Assembly (NCBI GenBank): GCA_937897985.1
Contig: CALCBD010000009.1
Coordinates: 62,001 to 126,000 of the forward strand
Length of the DNA stretch: 64,000 bases
Source of the DNA: an uncultured Paludibacter sp.
GTDB taxonomy: Bacteria > Bacteroidota > Bacteroidia > Bacteroidales > Paludibacteraceae
Reading direction: 5' to 3'
Shown here: one piece after another, positions 36,881 through 46,018 of the stretch
Layout: each line of letters starts with the position of its first letter
How positions within the stretch are numbered: position 1 is the stretch's first letter
The notes under the pieces: model-generated
What the model was told of the DNA's origin: nothing
Databases searched by the model: none
Seen by the model: the letters and a program-made list of their open reading frames with translations, nothing else
Position numbers and translations under genes: made by a program

Positions 36881-36916
36881 TCCGAACACAAACGGGACAT
36901 CCTGTTTGTGTTCGGA
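36881..36916. terminator. hairpin between convergent symporter and cation-efflux genes
   Basis: 16-bp stem TCCGAACACAAACGGG / CCTGTTTGTGTTCGGA with one G-T pair and a 4-base loop. T tracts are weak on both sides, but the position between two convergent stops suggests a bidirectional transcription end or 3' stabiliser. Confidence 0.65.
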
Positions 36917-36951
36917 TTGCTTATTAACCGACCTCTGCTTTACCGGCCGAA

Positions 36952-37848
36952 TTATCTCTTTTTCAAATCAATACAATTCTCTTCCTCTGTCTCAAACTCA
37001 AGTGTGGCATGCTGTATATTCAGATGATTGAGTTCGAGTTTTATATCTTTTTTTATCTGGTTAAGTTGCTGCATTCCGGTATCATATTTCACCAGAACAT
37101 GCGCCGTCAATGCATTCTGTGTTGTGCTCATAGCCCAGACGTGCAGGTGGTGAACTCCCACCACTCCACTTATCTTCCCTATTTCTGATCTTACAACATT
37201 CATATCCACATTAGGCGGCACGCCATCGAGAGTGAGCGAAAGACTGTCTTTGAATAACTTCCATGTTGAATAAAAAATAACACCCACTATCACCATACTC
37301 ATGGCCATATCGAGCCAATAAAAATGAAAAGCAGAAATTAACAGACCAGATACTACAACCCCTGCCGATACTGCAGCATCCGCCATCAAATGCAAATATG
37401 CACCCCTGATATTCAAGTCGTTGTCCTTGTCCCTGAAAAACAGGAAAGCCGATACAGCATTCACTACTATACCAACAGCTGCAATAACAGAAATGGCAGA
37501 CCCATCTAACATCACCCTAGTCTGAATACGATGGAAACTCTCCCATAATATACCTCCGATAACAATAAAAAGCACAACCGAATTGACAAGTGAAACCAGA
37601 ATGGTTGATTTTCGATAACCATAGGTAAATTTCTCACTTGCTTTTACCTTCATTAATCTGAATGCCAACAATGCCATAGCCAAAGCCGCTACGTCACTCA
37701 GATTGTGACCTGCATCTGACATTAACGAAAGCGAATCATAATATAAACCGGCTCCGAATTCAATGATTACATAGAAAGCATTGATGACGATGCCAATTAC
37801 AAAAGCTCTGTTGATATTTGAAATGTTATGTTGATGTTCATGTGCCAT
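36952..37848 (-). CDS. cation diffusion facilitator (zinc/cadmium efflux type)
   Basis: The 298-residue CDF-family protein exports divalent metals, usually zinc, in exchange for protons. The N-terminus is His-containing (MAHEHQHN). Six membrane helices span about residues 13-200. Metal-site residues are SLMSDAGHNLSDVAALAMAL near 38-57 (HxxxD in helix 2) and HLMADAAVSAGVVVSG near 152 (helix 5). The cytoplasmic C-terminal domain (about 205-298: VGVHHLHVWAMSTTQNALTA) is the standard dimerising, metal-sensing part. The metal cannot be fixed from sequence; the HNLSD form is common in ZitB/CzcD. It lies 57 bp after the dioxygenase gene on the same strand. Confidence 0.93.
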   Translation of the reverse strand: MAHEHQHNISNINRAFVIGIVINAFYVIIEFGAGLYYDSLSLMSDAGHNLSDVAALAMALLAFRLMKVKASEKFTYGYRKSTILVSLVNSVVLFIVIGGILWESFHRIQTRVMLDGSAISVIAAVGIVVNAVSAFLFFRDKDNDLNIRGAYLHLMADAAVSAGVVVSGLLISAFHFYWLDMAMSMVIVGVIFYSTWKLFKDSLSLTLDGVPPNVDMNVVRSEIGKISGVVGVHHLHVWAMSTTQNALTAHVLVKYDTGMQQLNQIKKDIKLELNHLNIQHATLEFETEEENCIDLKKR

Positions 37849-37905
37849 TTTTGTTTTTCAAATTAAAAGTTTTCGAAAAATAAATTTGTTTTTACATCCT
37901 GCATT

Positions 37906-38685
37906 TTACCTGATCAATAATGATTTCATCGATAACGACCCTGCAATCAACCGATCGTTAAATATCTCAGTATGTTCTTCCTTACTCTTTAATGCGAGCA
38001 CATAAAGCAGGGGTAAATAGTGTTCCGGAGTTGGTATGGCAAGCCTGAATGCACTCCCGTTTGATAAATATTCAACGAGTGAATTATGGTCGTCCCTGAT
38101 AATTAAATCGTTCATTTTTTCGTTGGCTTCCATTGCCCAATCATAAGCAAAACCAATTTCATCTATTCTGTCCCAGGCTACCAAACCTAAATTATGGACA
38201 AGATTTCCGCTTCCGATAATTAATACTCCTCGATTCCTGAGATCATTCAGTTTTTTGGCAAAATCATAATGTCCGCGGGATGTCATCAGGGTGTTTAAAC
38301 TCAACTGTACCACCGGAACATCAGCTTCGGGATACAAATGTTTGATTACACTCCAGGCACCGTGGTCCAGTCCCCATTGAAAATCAGACTGAATCAATTC
38401 ACTTTCAATTCCCTGCACTGTAGTGGCCAGAACAGGACTGCCCGGTGCAGGATACTGCACATCATATAGTGCTTTTGGAAATCCCCCGAAATCATGAATT
38501 GTTCGCGGGTGCTCCATCGCTGTAACACGAATTCCTCTTGTTTCCCAGTGTGCCGATATGCACAAAATTGATGTTGGTCTGGGAATTTCGTTTGATATTT
38601 TTCGGAATCCATCTACAAATTCATTCTCTTCAATGGCATTCATCGGATTACCATGACCCAGAAAAAGAGCAGGCATTTTTCCCAT
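37906..38685 (-). CDS. ygiD: 4,5-DOPA dioxygenase-like extradiol enzyme
   Basis: The 259-residue protein is a LigB-type class III extradiol ring-cleavage dioxygenase, like E. coli YgiD, which opens the ring of DOPA in vitro. Metal ligands are in place: FLGHGNPMNA (His near 10), ISAHWETRG (His near 46) and GSGNLVHNLG (His near 165), with LDHGAWSVIKHLYPEADVPV (near 112-131) and PTPEHYLPLLYVLALK. The physiological substrate is unknown. Upstream of the ATG is GGAG 9 bases away, an unusually clear ribosome site for this phylum. It is flanked by the B12-reactivation gene and the cation exporter on the same strand. Confidence 0.9.
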   Translation of the reverse strand: MGKMPALFLGHGNPMNAIEENEFVDGFRKISNEIPRPTSILCISAHWETRGIRVTAMEHPRTIHDFGGFPKALYDVQYPAPGSPVLATTVQGIESELIQSDFQWGLDHGAWSVIKHLYPEADVPVVQLSLNTLMTSRGHYDFAKKLNDLRNRGVLIIGSGNLVHNLGLVAWDRIDEIGFAYDWAMEANEKMNDLIIRDDHNSLVEYLSNGSAFRLAIPTPEHYLPLLYVLALKSKEEHTEIFNDRLIAGSLSMKSLLIR

Positions 38686-38746
38686 TTTTTATCTCCTTTA
38701 TTCTTTTGACTTTCAAAATATTTTTCAATTAGTATATCTAAAATAC

Positions 38747-39673
38747 TTACAGATTGGCAGCAAGCCATTTACGAAGCACTTCGGGTTCTTTTCCACATCT
38801 TCGGGCATAATCCAGAAACTGATTTTCATCAATTTTCCCTATATTGAAATACCTTGATTTTGGATGGTCGAACATCAATCCGCTTACAGATGCGTTTGGG
38901 AACATGGCTCCGTTTTCGGTAAGCTGAATGCCCGACTTATTAAATTCAATGAGTTTATCAAGTAAAAAAATAACCGATTGATCGGGTAATGAAGGATATC
39001 CCACAGCAGGGCGAATTCCCTGATAATGAGTTTTGAACATTTCGCCGATATTCAACGGTTCATCAGGTGCATAACCCCAAATTTCTTTTCTGACTTTATA
39101 ATGCAGCCATTCGGCAGTTGCTTCGGCCAATCTGTCCGACAGGGTTTTAACCAAAATTGAATGATACATATCGTCTTCATTTTCAAAACCTGCCGCGAAT
39201 TCTTCAACCCCCAAAACAGTATTTGCAAAAACTCCCAGATAATCACCTTCCGGTTTCAGAAAATCAGCTAAAGAGTAGCAGAATCCATCGCCGGAGGGAG
39301 TTTGTTGACGCAAAACAGGAATTCTGATTTGCCGGCTATCGGACTCAATAACAATGTCATCATCCGCTGAACGGGCAGGAAAAATCCCGACCATTGCATT
39401 GATAGTTAAAACCTTTTCTTCCAGAAAACGCTGCAACATTTCACGGGCATCTTTATAAAGCTTAAGCGCTTCTTCTGCTTTGGCACGTTCGTCTGCCGGA
39501 AACTTTTGCAACCAACCCATTTTACACGAACTACAATCACAAACAGTCTGAATATCATCATATTTTCCGTTTAATTTCCAGGCCATAAAAAAGAATGACC
39601 AATGTATAAACGGCACAATTTCGCGAAGATTAATATTGTTAAAACGGGTTATTCCTTTTTTATTTGGTTGCAT
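38747..39673 (-). CDS. stand-alone methionine synthase (MetH) reactivation domain
   Basis: The start is put at 39673 (MQPNKKGITRFNNINL), giving 308 residues. It matches the C-terminal activation domain of cobalamin-dependent methionine synthase (Met_synt_B12), which binds S-adenosylmethionine and remethylates the inactive Cob(II) form. The AdoMet motif appears as RPAVGYPSLPDQS near residue 243. Other family stretches are IVPFIHWSFFFMAWKLNGKY near the start, VGIFPARSADDDIVI near 105, FCYSLADFLKP and SRYFNIGKIDENQ. Here it is a separate gene with no MetH catalytic modules beside it, so the rest of MetH must be elsewhere. It may also serve as a partner for another B12 enzyme. Confidence 0.9.
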   Translation of the reverse strand: MQPNKKGITRFNNINLREIVPFIHWSFFFMAWKLNGKYDDIQTVCDCSSCKMGWLQKFPADERAKAEEALKLYKDAREMLQRFLEEKVLTINAMVGIFPARSADDDIVIESDSRQIRIPVLRQQTPSGDGFCYSLADFLKPEGDYLGVFANTVLGVEEFAAGFENEDDMYHSILVKTLSDRLAEATAEWLHYKVRKEIWGYAPDEPLNIGEMFKTHYQGIRPAVGYPSLPDQSVIFLLDKLIEFNKSGIQLTENGAMFPNASVSGLMFDHPKSRYFNIGKIDENQFLDYARRCGKEPEVLRKWLAANL

Positions 39674-39976
39674 TTTATTTGAAAAAATTTGATTTTTTAA
39701 TAATTGAAAAAATAAAAGCATGACAGTTATTGGTTCAGCTAAACTGAAAAGTGAGATGTTAAGAATTTCACTTTTTTATATCAATGGAACGATTCATCGC
39801 TTTATTGGTTCAGTCGGTTGATTCAATTTAACACAAGAGCGGACTGTACAATCTGAATAAATCTACAAATATAATTCATATTATTGAATAAAATGTTTTG
39901 CTTTTCCGAACAATATGGTTTTACAGAATGTTTAAAAAAGAAAATTAAGTACATACTCTTAAAAAAATTAATCCGT
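39674..39976. other. intergenic gap between divergent genes
   Basis: About 300 bases between the MetH-domain gene and the cytochrome gene. I see no clear promoter, riboswitch or small gene; a 31-codon in-frame extension of the cytochrome gene here lacks signal-peptide character and is not taken. Confidence 0.5.
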
Positions 39977-40306
39977 ATGAATAGAAATCATTTAACAGGA
40001 ATATTGAAATTCTTCAACACCAACAAAGCGTTGGTATTAGCACTCTCAATCAGTGCATTTTCAGGTTATTATGCTTTAGGTCTCAACAAACTATCGGACG
40101 GAAATACTGTAGCAAAAGAAACTCCGGTCGCAACCGGCAAATCAATTTATGAAGGCAAATGCGGAAAATGCCACAAACTTTTTGAACCTAAGAAATACAA
40201 TGCCGCTCAATGGACCAAATGGGTCAACCGAATGGCACCGAAAGCAGGCCTCAGTGCCGAAGAAAAAGAACTGGTTTATAAATACCTTACACAGGACAGT
40301 AAATAA
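39977..40306 (+). CDS. small c-type cytochrome-like heme protein
   Basis: The start is set at 39977 (MNRNHLTGILKFF), giving 109 residues; an ATG 31 codons earlier adds nothing recognisable. A membrane segment at about residues 15-35 (ALVLALSISAFSGYYALG) acts as anchor or uncut signal. After it comes a single CxxCH heme site, GKCGKCHKLFEP near 60. WVNRMAPKAGLSAEEKELVYKYL provides a Met that could be the sixth ligand. It is likely a periplasmic, membrane-anchored electron carrier or heme sensor. A one-heme protein this small resembles the C-terminal half of larger cytochromes, but no frameshift or truncated neighbour is seen. Confidence 0.85.
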   Translation: MNRNHLTGILKFFNTNKALVLALSISAFSGYYALGLNKLSDGNTVAKETPVATGKSIYEGKCGKCHKLFEPKKYNAAQWTKWVNRMAPKAGLSAEEKELVYKYLTQDSK

Positions 40307-40340
40307 TTGTATTATACTATTTTCAATCATATACAAAAAA

Positions 40341-40375
40341 AATAACGCCTTTGATTCATTTTCAAAGGCGTTATT
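40341..40375. terminator. bidirectional intrinsic terminator
   Basis: Perfect 14-bp stem AATAACGCCTTTGA / TCAAAGGCGTTATT with a 7-base loop. T-rich tails on the plus strand (TTTTAT) and A/T tails on the minus strand serve both convergent genes. Confidence 0.9.
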
Positions 40376-40395
40376 TTTATTAATACTTATTGAGT

Positions 40396-42696
40396 TTACT
40401 TTCCTTCACCTGTCAGATTAATCACTTTTGCCGGATTAAGCCCGCCTCCGGAGATTGTGAGTACTGCAGTGTGAGTTCCGGTAGCAGTTGGAGTATAAGT
40501 GACATTAATATTTGTACCGGTGGCAGCATTCGAAGCTGTATTGGTAATTTGATTTGCCGAAACTGTAAACATCGAAGCATTCACTCCTGTCAGACTTACA
40601 GTAAGTGCGCTCAATACATCTGTAGTCTTGATATTCAACACTTTTGTACGGGTTCTGTTAACAGCAGTAGCAGGGAATTGCAGCGCATTGTCTATTTTGC
40701 CGGGGAATACTGCTGTTGCATTCGGATCGAAAGGAACAGAAGCACTTCCGCTCAGATTTATTGTTTTACTTGTTGCACCGGTGCTCGCCAAAGTTAAAAC
40801 CGCATTGTGCGAACCGGCTGCAACAGGATTGTAACGGATATTTACTGTTGTAGCAGCTACTGCTCCGGCAACCTGTGGTATGGTAAGGCTCTTGCTCCAT
40901 GTGCTTTGCGACGAAAGCTTCATCTCAAAATTAGTCTGGTTATCAAGGCTCAACAATATATCGTTGGTGAGCGTAGTTCCGCTTACAGTCAAAGTCTGTG
41001 ACGAAGAAGCCGTGCCGAACACAGTCGAAAATTCAACAATACTACCGGTTGTATTAATGGTTGGTCCCTGTGTTCCTCCCATTAATTTGAAGGTTACGTT
41101 ATCTGCATTAAGTGCAATCGACGTAATCGCACGGTTAATATCTGTACCCGACCATGTAGTCGGAGTGAATGATCCCGAAGTAAATGCAGTTCCCGGAGTT
41201 GTTTCCGAACCACTGAGAGGCTGCAAATATACCCGCATGTGACTGGTCGCTGTTTGTGTTGTTCCTGTATAATTGTTTGGACCATTATTGTCCCATGCAG
41301 TCTGATCATAATCAATGTGCCAGATACAAAGTCCTTCAGCAGGCAGATATGCATCCCAACCGGTTTTCTTGCGGTATTCGAGCATGAAAAACTCTTTAGG
41401 ACTCGGATTTGCGCCTGCCAGATTATGGGTGGTTGCCGACAGCAGGTAGGTTTGTTGATTTGTATTTGCCGGTTGAGTTTTTCCCTGATACAAGGGAAGT
41501 AAGGTCAGGTCTACAGGTGTACTTACCTGTTCGGGAACCAACCAACCAAGGTAAAATCTTTCGTAAGCTGAATAAGTTGGCGGAGTACGGCCACTGTTAT
41601 TATAAGCTCCCGCATCCATTATATCCCAATAATTCAGCGTATTATCCTGTGTACCTGATGTATCATAAAGATCAGGTAATCCCAGCACATGACCGAATTC
41701 ATGACTAAAAGTACCGATACCACACATGTTTGACCCTGAAGTTCCCTTTAATTCGGACGTACAGGCATAATCCATCAACCTTTTACCGTCAAAAGTAACT
41801 GATGCAACAGTTCCTGTATAGTTATAGTCGCTTGGAAATAAAGCCTGTGGATAAACACCCCAGCGATGAGGCCAGATAGTATTTGCAGCAGCGTTTTCGG
41901 CTTCATTATAACCGGCATAATAAACAAACACATTATCGATAACACCATCATTGTCTGTATCATACTGCGTAAAATCAACTGTTGAGTTGGCAGCCGAACA
42001 GGCATCAATGATCATCTGTAAAGGATTTGTATCATAACCATCCGTATCATTTTTTCCATAGTAATCCAATGTCTGAGGTAATGTGAACGGACCAACAACA
42101 TCAAAATTTGGTGAAAATTTGCCAAAAGAAGCGGACATAAAATAATCGCGCGCCGAACCTGTACCACCATTAGTAGTATAACCATCCTGATTCAGAAGAT
42201 TGGTAAAAGCAGTTTGGGGAGTGGGAACAACATAAGATTTATCTGAAAAATTGACCAGAATCACAAGCGATTTTGGCGAACCATTCAGTGGGTAAGCTTT
42301 TCTCGGAGTGGCTGAAACAGCAATATTTCTGCTTTTCATGGGTTTACTCATAAGTTGCTGTACTTCGTTCACTTTATTGATCTTACTCAAAAATTCAATT
42401 TCCGACGCTGTTCTGTTAGCCGGATTTCTTGCAATCACATTGCTTTCTTTCAATGTGCCACCATTTTCGATAGTTGCATAGGTCAGATAACCATTTGTGT
42501 TTTCTTTCAGAACATAACCATCCTCTGTGGTTCTGAAATGACGAAACTCATCACCACGTAAAAAAACGGTTACTTTCGATCCATCAGGTTGTGTGATTGT
42601 TATGGGAGTTTTAATTGCTTTAACTGCATATAAATTCTGAAAAGATATCAGAAAAATAATGATGCTAAGCGCCAAGGGTAAAAGTTTTTTAATCAT
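40396..42696 (-). CDS. secreted M6-family metalloprotease
   Basis: The start is set at 42696 (MIKKLLPLALSIIIFL), giving 766 residues; an ATG at 42708 would add 4. A signal peptide ends at about YA (residue 24). A propeptide-like part follows (to about 120), then the M6 (immune inhibitor A-type) zinc protease domain with DYFMSASFGKF near 180 and the zinc motif HEFGHVLGLPDLYD near 335, where both His and Glu are present. The last 200 residues form two Ig-like repeats of choice-of-anchor type (VFGTASSSQTLTVSGTTL, AVLTLASTGATSKTINLSGS; AVLTISGGGLNPAKVINLTG). There is no clear T9SS sorting domain at the end. It probably degrades extracellular protein. A TACATTTG box at 42735-42728 may be its -7. 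Confidence 0.9.
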   Translation of the reverse strand: MIKKLLPLALSIIIFLISFQNLYAVKAIKTPITITQPDGSKVTVFLRGDEFRHFRTTEDGYVLKENTNGYLTYATIENGGTLKESNVIARNPANRTASEIEFLSKINKVNEVQQLMSKPMKSRNIAVSATPRKAYPLNGSPKSLVILVNFSDKSYVVPTPQTAFTNLLNQDGYTTNGGTGSARDYFMSASFGKFSPNFDVVGPFTLPQTLDYYGKNDTDGYDTNPLQMIIDACSAANSTVDFTQYDTDNDGVIDNVFVYYAGYNEAENAAANTIWPHRWGVYPQALFPSDYNYTGTVASVTFDGKRLMDYACTSELKGTSGSNMCGIGTFSHEFGHVLGLPDLYDTSGTQDNTLNYWDIMDAGAYNNSGRTPPTYSAYERFYLGWLVPEQVSTPVDLTLLPLYQGKTQPANTNQQTYLLSATTHNLAGANPSPKEFFMLEYRKKTGWDAYLPAEGLCIWHIDYDQTAWDNNGPNNYTGTTQTATSHMRVYLQPLSGSETTPGTAFTSGSFTPTTWSGTDINRAITSIALNADNVTFKLMGGTQGPTINTTGSIVEFSTVFGTASSSQTLTVSGTTLTNDILLSLDNQTNFEMKLSSQSTWSKSLTIPQVAGAVAATTVNIRYNPVAAGSHNAVLTLASTGATSKTINLSGSASVPFDPNATAVFPGKIDNALQFPATAVNRTRTKVLNIKTTDVLSALTVSLTGVNASMFTVSANQITNTASNAATGTNINVTYTPTATGTHTAVLTISGGGLNPAKVINLTGEGK

Positions 42697-42708
42697 ATTT
42701 AAACTCAT

Positions 42709-43044
42709 TTTTAATTAATTGGGGTTGCAAATGTAATAAATATTTGGAAATCTGTAGTAAATTAAGCAATAAATGTTTTCTTTATCCGGAATTTTTGTTC
42801 TACACTATGCTGCTGAATGACAAAATTGCAGTTTCTATTTTAAAAGCAAAAAAAATTATCTGAATGATTTACTGTACTTTTCCGTAAAAATACAAATAAG
42901 TTAAAATCAAAAAACTGAAATAATGTCACACATTATCAACCACTTACGGACAAATTGTCAATGTTTTCCAACTGGTATCATGTTTGCCTGCCGCTCAGTA
43001 CAAACCAAAAAATAAAGTTTAATAAAAAATAGGAGGACAAAACT
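42709..43044. other. intergenic gap before hsp20 with strong ribosome site
   Basis: 336 bases between divergent genes. It contains the candidate -7 of the protease gene (minus strand, 42735-42728). At 43031-43036 AGGAGG lies 8 bases before the hsp20 ATG, a full Shine-Dalgarno sequence, which is rare in this phylum. No CIRCE element or other heat-shock operator was recognised. Confidence 0.6.
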
Positions 43045-43482
43045 ATGTTACTTGTAAAAAATTCAAATCAATTGCCATCTTTGTTCGATCGCTTTTTTGA
43101 TGGCGAACTGTTCGACTGGAACAACCGCAATTTTTCGAACACCAACACTACTTTACCATCGGTAAATATCAAAGAAGATCAGGATAAGTTTACTGTTGAA
43201 GTTGCTGCTCCGGGCTTCGATAAAAGCGATTTTAAACTGGAATTAAATCACAACTCGCTGACGATTTCTTCGGAAAAGAAAGTAGAAAATGAAACTAAAG
43301 AAGGAGAAGTATTTACGAAACGTGAATTTAGCTATCAGTCGTTCACCCGTTCATTTACATTACCACAAATTGCCGACGGCGAACGCATTGAAGCAAATTA
43401 CGACAATGGTATACTCACAGTTTCTATCCCGAAAAAAGAAGAAGCCAAACCAAAACCATCGAGAGTGATTGAAATCAAATAA
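43045..43482 (+). CDS. Hsp20/alpha-crystallin family small heat-shock protein
   Basis: The 145-residue ATP-independent chaperone binds unfolding proteins and forms oligomers. The alpha-crystallin domain is at about residues 35-130: TLPSVNIKEDQDKFTVEVAAPG, FKLELNHNSLTISSEKK, FTRSFTLPQIADGERIEANYDNGILTVSIPK by the family pattern (split here for reading), with the conserved A-x-x-x-n-G-v-L/I motif ANYDNGILTVSIP near 113-125. The C-terminal extension RVIEIK carries the I-x-I motif used for oligomer assembly. It is a single gene with its own strong ribosome site and terminator, as expected for a protein that must be made fast under stress. Confidence 0.97.
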   Translation: MLLVKNSNQLPSLFDRFFDGELFDWNNRNFSNTNTTLPSVNIKEDQDKFTVEVAAPGFDKSDFKLELNHNSLTISSEKKVENETKEGEVFTKREFSYQSFTRSFTLPQIADGERIEANYDNGILTVSIPKKEEAKPKPSRVIEIK

Positions 43483-43500
43483 AAATAGTTTATAAATGTC

Positions 43501-43530
43501 GGAGTACGACTAACGTACTCCTATTTTTTT
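43501..43530 (+). terminator. intrinsic terminator of hsp20
   Basis: Perfect 8-bp stem GGAGTACG / CGTACTCC, loop ACTAA, followed by TATTTTTTTATTTT. Confidence 0.9.
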
Positions 43531-43569
43531 ATTTTATAATTTTAATTATCAATACATTAAAGCATATTT

Positions 43570-43866
43570 ATGGAAACATTCCAACAAATAATAAACGGTG
43601 AAAAGCCCGTACTAATCGATTTTTATGCTACGTGGTGCGGTCCGTGTAAAGCCATGAGTCCTATTGTGGAATCAATCGGGAAAGAAATGCAGGGTCAAAT
43701 CAGAGTTTTGAAAATTGACGTGGACAAGAATCAGGCTTTGGCTGCACAGCATCAAATACAGGCAGTGCCAACTTTTATGATTTTCAAAAAAGGGAAAGTG
43801 GTTTGGAAAAAAGCTGGTGGTGCCGATAAAATGACCATGATTCAGAAAGTAAAAGAATTTATTTAA
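43570..43866 (+). CDS. trxA: thioredoxin
   Basis: This 98-residue thioredoxin is slightly shorter than the usual 105-110. The active site YATWCGPCKAM is at about residues 19-29 with both cysteines. The cis-proline lies in AVPTFMIFKKG near 73, and the buried Asp is in VLIDFYATW. No signal peptide or anchor is present, so it acts in the cytoplasm, reducing disulfides in client enzymes. It follows hsp20 by 87 bp, but the hsp20 terminator separates them. A hairpin with stem CGGGTTTT/AAAAGCCCG after the stop (about 43895-43923) is a likely terminator. Confidence 0.97.
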   Translation: METFQQIINGEKPVLIDFYATWCGPCKAMSPIVESIGKEMQGQIRVLKIDVDKNQALAAQHQIQAVPTFMIFKKGKVVWKKAGGADKMTMIQKVKEFI

Positions 43867-43894
43867 AAGTCCGGCAAAGGAAAAAATAAACCGA

Positions 43895-43923
43895 AACCGG
43901 GTTTTAAATAAAAGCCCGTTTAT
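43895..43923 (+). terminator. probable terminator of thioredoxin gene
   Basis: Imperfect stem AAACCGGGTTTT / AAAGCCCGTTT (one bulge) followed by TATTCTGCTT. Nothing else is recognisable in the gap to 44128. Confidence 0.55.
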
Positions 43924-44128
43924 TCTGCTTCAAAATTTTAAGTAGCAAACAAATCTCCGGATTTCATTCATGAGTATTTAAAATGTAAAGGCAGGTTTTA
44001 AAAACGAAAAAATATTTTAATTTATTTATCGTTTTTCGATAATTTTATTTTGTTATTCAAAAACAATTTCTTTACTTTGCATTTTAAATGTGAGTATCTA
44101 AATTATTAACAATCAAATTTATAAATTT

Positions 44129-45874
44129 ATGAAGCAGTTTTTAAAATACACACTTGCCACTATAGTTGGAGTTTTCGTAGCTTCTCTTTTAGGTGGTTTG
44201 ATATTTATCGGAATATTAAGTGCAGTAGCGGGTTCTTCCGAAAAGGTAACTAAATTGAGTCCGAACTCAGTATATCAGATTGATTTACAGGGCACATTGA
44301 TCGATCGTTCCGAAGAAGATCCATTTTCTGCTGCATTTGCTGAAGCATTCGGGCAGCCTGAACAAAAGGTGACCGGACTGGATGATGTATTGTCCAACAT
44401 CGAAAAGGCAAAAAATGACGAAAACATCAAAGGAATTTATTTGAAAGGAGGAACACTTATCGGTGGTTTGGCTTCAATCAAAGAAATCAGAGATGCCCTC
44501 GTTGATTTCAAAAAATCGGGAAAGTTTATCGTTGCATATGCCGATAATTATATGCAAAGTAATTATTACCTGGCAACAGTTGCAGATAAAATTCTGATCA
44601 ATCCTGAAGGTATGCTCGAATTAAAAGGTTTGAATGCAGAACTGATGTTTTTCAAAAACACGCTGGATAAATTGGGAATCGAAATGCAGGTAGTGAAGGT
44701 CGGCACATTTAAATCGGCTGTAGAACCATTCATTACTACCAAAATGAGTGATGCCAACCGCGAACAGGTTACAGTTTATATGAATTCAATCTGGAAAACA
44801 ATGTTATCACAGATATCAGCATCACGTAAAATTTCTGTTGATTCACTTAACAACTACGCCGACCAAATGATGATGTTTCAACCCACTCAGATGCTGAAAC
44901 AATATGCACTCGTTGATTCACTTGTATATGTCGATCAGGTGGACAGTATCATTAATAAATACGCTGTTGATTTCAAACTGGTAAAGCATACAGCAATGAA
45001 CAAACTGGCTGATAACAAGAAATTTGAGAAAAGTAAAGTGGCCGTTATTTATGCAGTTGGAGGAATAGACGAAAGTAACGGAGATGGAATTGAATCAGAA
45101 AAATTAGTTGAAACAATTGATAAAGTTGCCAAAGATGATGCTGTGAAATCAGTTGTTTTCAGAGTTAGTTCTCCCGGTGGTAGCGCCTATGGCTCCGAAC
45201 AAATCTGGCGTGCACTAACAAATCTGAAAGCCAAAAAACCATTGATAGTTTCAATGGGCGATTATGCAGCTTCGGGTGGTTATTATATTTCCTGTGTTGC
45301 CGACGAGATAGTAGCTCAACCCAATACAATCACCGGTTCGATTGGTATTTTCGGTATTATCCCCAATATATCCGGACTTAATTCAAAACTTGGATTGACC
45401 TACGATGGTGTAAAAACGAATAAAATGAGTGATGCCATTTCGGTCAACCGACCATTTCGTCCGGAAGAAAGGGAACTGATGCAAAATTACGTGAATCGCG
45501 GATATGAATTATTTGTAAAAAGGTGTGCTGATGGCCGTAAAAAGACTCCCGACCAGATTAAAGCAATTGCCGAAGGAAGGGTATGGACTGGTGAAGATGC
45601 CCTTAAAATCGGTTTGGTGGATAAAATCGGTGGTATCGATGAAGCCATCAAAATCGCTGCCGGCAAAGCCAAACTTACGGCTTATAATGTAAAGGAATAT
45701 CCTGCAAAAGAAGACTTTGCAACAAAACTTATGAAAAGTTTCGGTGATGAAATGGAATCAAAAATAATGAAAGTACAATTGGGCGAAAACTATAAAATTT
45801 TCAAAGCGTTGAAAAATGTTGAAAAGGTAAATGGTATCCAGGCCCGCCTGCCTTATGAACTGATTATTAAATAA
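44129..45874 (+). CDS. sppA: signal peptide peptidase SppA, long (67K) type
   Basis: The 581-residue membrane-bound serine protease has a Ser-Lys dyad and degrades cleaved signal peptides. It has one N-terminal membrane helix (about 7-32, FLKYTLATIVGVFVASLLGG). Two tandem SppA domains follow. The N-terminal copy (about 95-290) contains YADNYMQSNYYLATVADKI, where the dyad Lys is expected in this long type. The C-terminal copy (about 310-530) contains VFRVSSPGGSAYGSEQIWRA and the nucleophile region GDYAASGGYYISCVADEI with Ser near 389. It ends in a helical tail. The stop is followed by a strong terminator. The long form is usual in Bacteroidota and Proteobacteria. Confidence 0.95.
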   Translation: MKQFLKYTLATIVGVFVASLLGGLIFIGILSAVAGSSEKVTKLSPNSVYQIDLQGTLIDRSEEDPFSAAFAEAFGQPEQKVTGLDDVLSNIEKAKNDENIKGIYLKGGTLIGGLASIKEIRDALVDFKKSGKFIVAYADNYMQSNYYLATVADKILINPEGMLELKGLNAELMFFKNTLDKLGIEMQVVKVGTFKSAVEPFITTKMSDANREQVTVYMNSIWKTMLSQISASRKISVDSLNNYADQMMMFQPTQMLKQYALVDSLVYVDQVDSIINKYAVDFKLVKHTAMNKLADNKKFEKSKVAVIYAVGGIDESNGDGIESEKLVETIDKVAKDDAVKSVVFRVSSPGGSAYGSEQIWRALTNLKAKKPLIVSMGDYAASGGYYISCVADEIVAQPNTITGSIGIFGIIPNISGLNSKLGLTYDGVKTNKMSDAISVNRPFRPEERELMQNYVNRGYELFVKRCADGRKKTPDQIKAIAEGRVWTGEDALKIGLVDKIGGIDEAIKIAAGKAKLTAYNVKEYPAKEDFATKLMKSFGDEMESKIMKVQLGENYKIFKALKNVEKVNGIQARLPYELIIK

Positions 45875-45951
45875 TTCGCTCAGATCCGGTTTCAACAAAG
45901 GCTCAACACCTTTTTGGGAATCAATGGAAACCGGAAAATTTATACATTATT

Positions 45952-45993
45952 AAAAAAGGAAAGAAGTTGCACTTCAACATCTTTCCTTTTTTT
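45952..45993 (+). terminator. intrinsic terminator of sppA
   Basis: Stem AAAAAAGGAAAGA-A-GTTG (45952-45969) / CAAC-A-TCTTTCCTTTTTTT (from 45975), with one A-A mismatch and a 5-base loop, ending in a T run. Confidence 0.85.
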
Positions 45994-46018
45994 ATTTTTC
46001 ATTACCAAGCGAATTTTG

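Noticed and set aside
40390..41708. Several Cys/Ser-rich plus-strand ORFs
   Set aside because: Antisense to the Thr/Gly-rich M6 protease gene; composition is a mirror of that gene.
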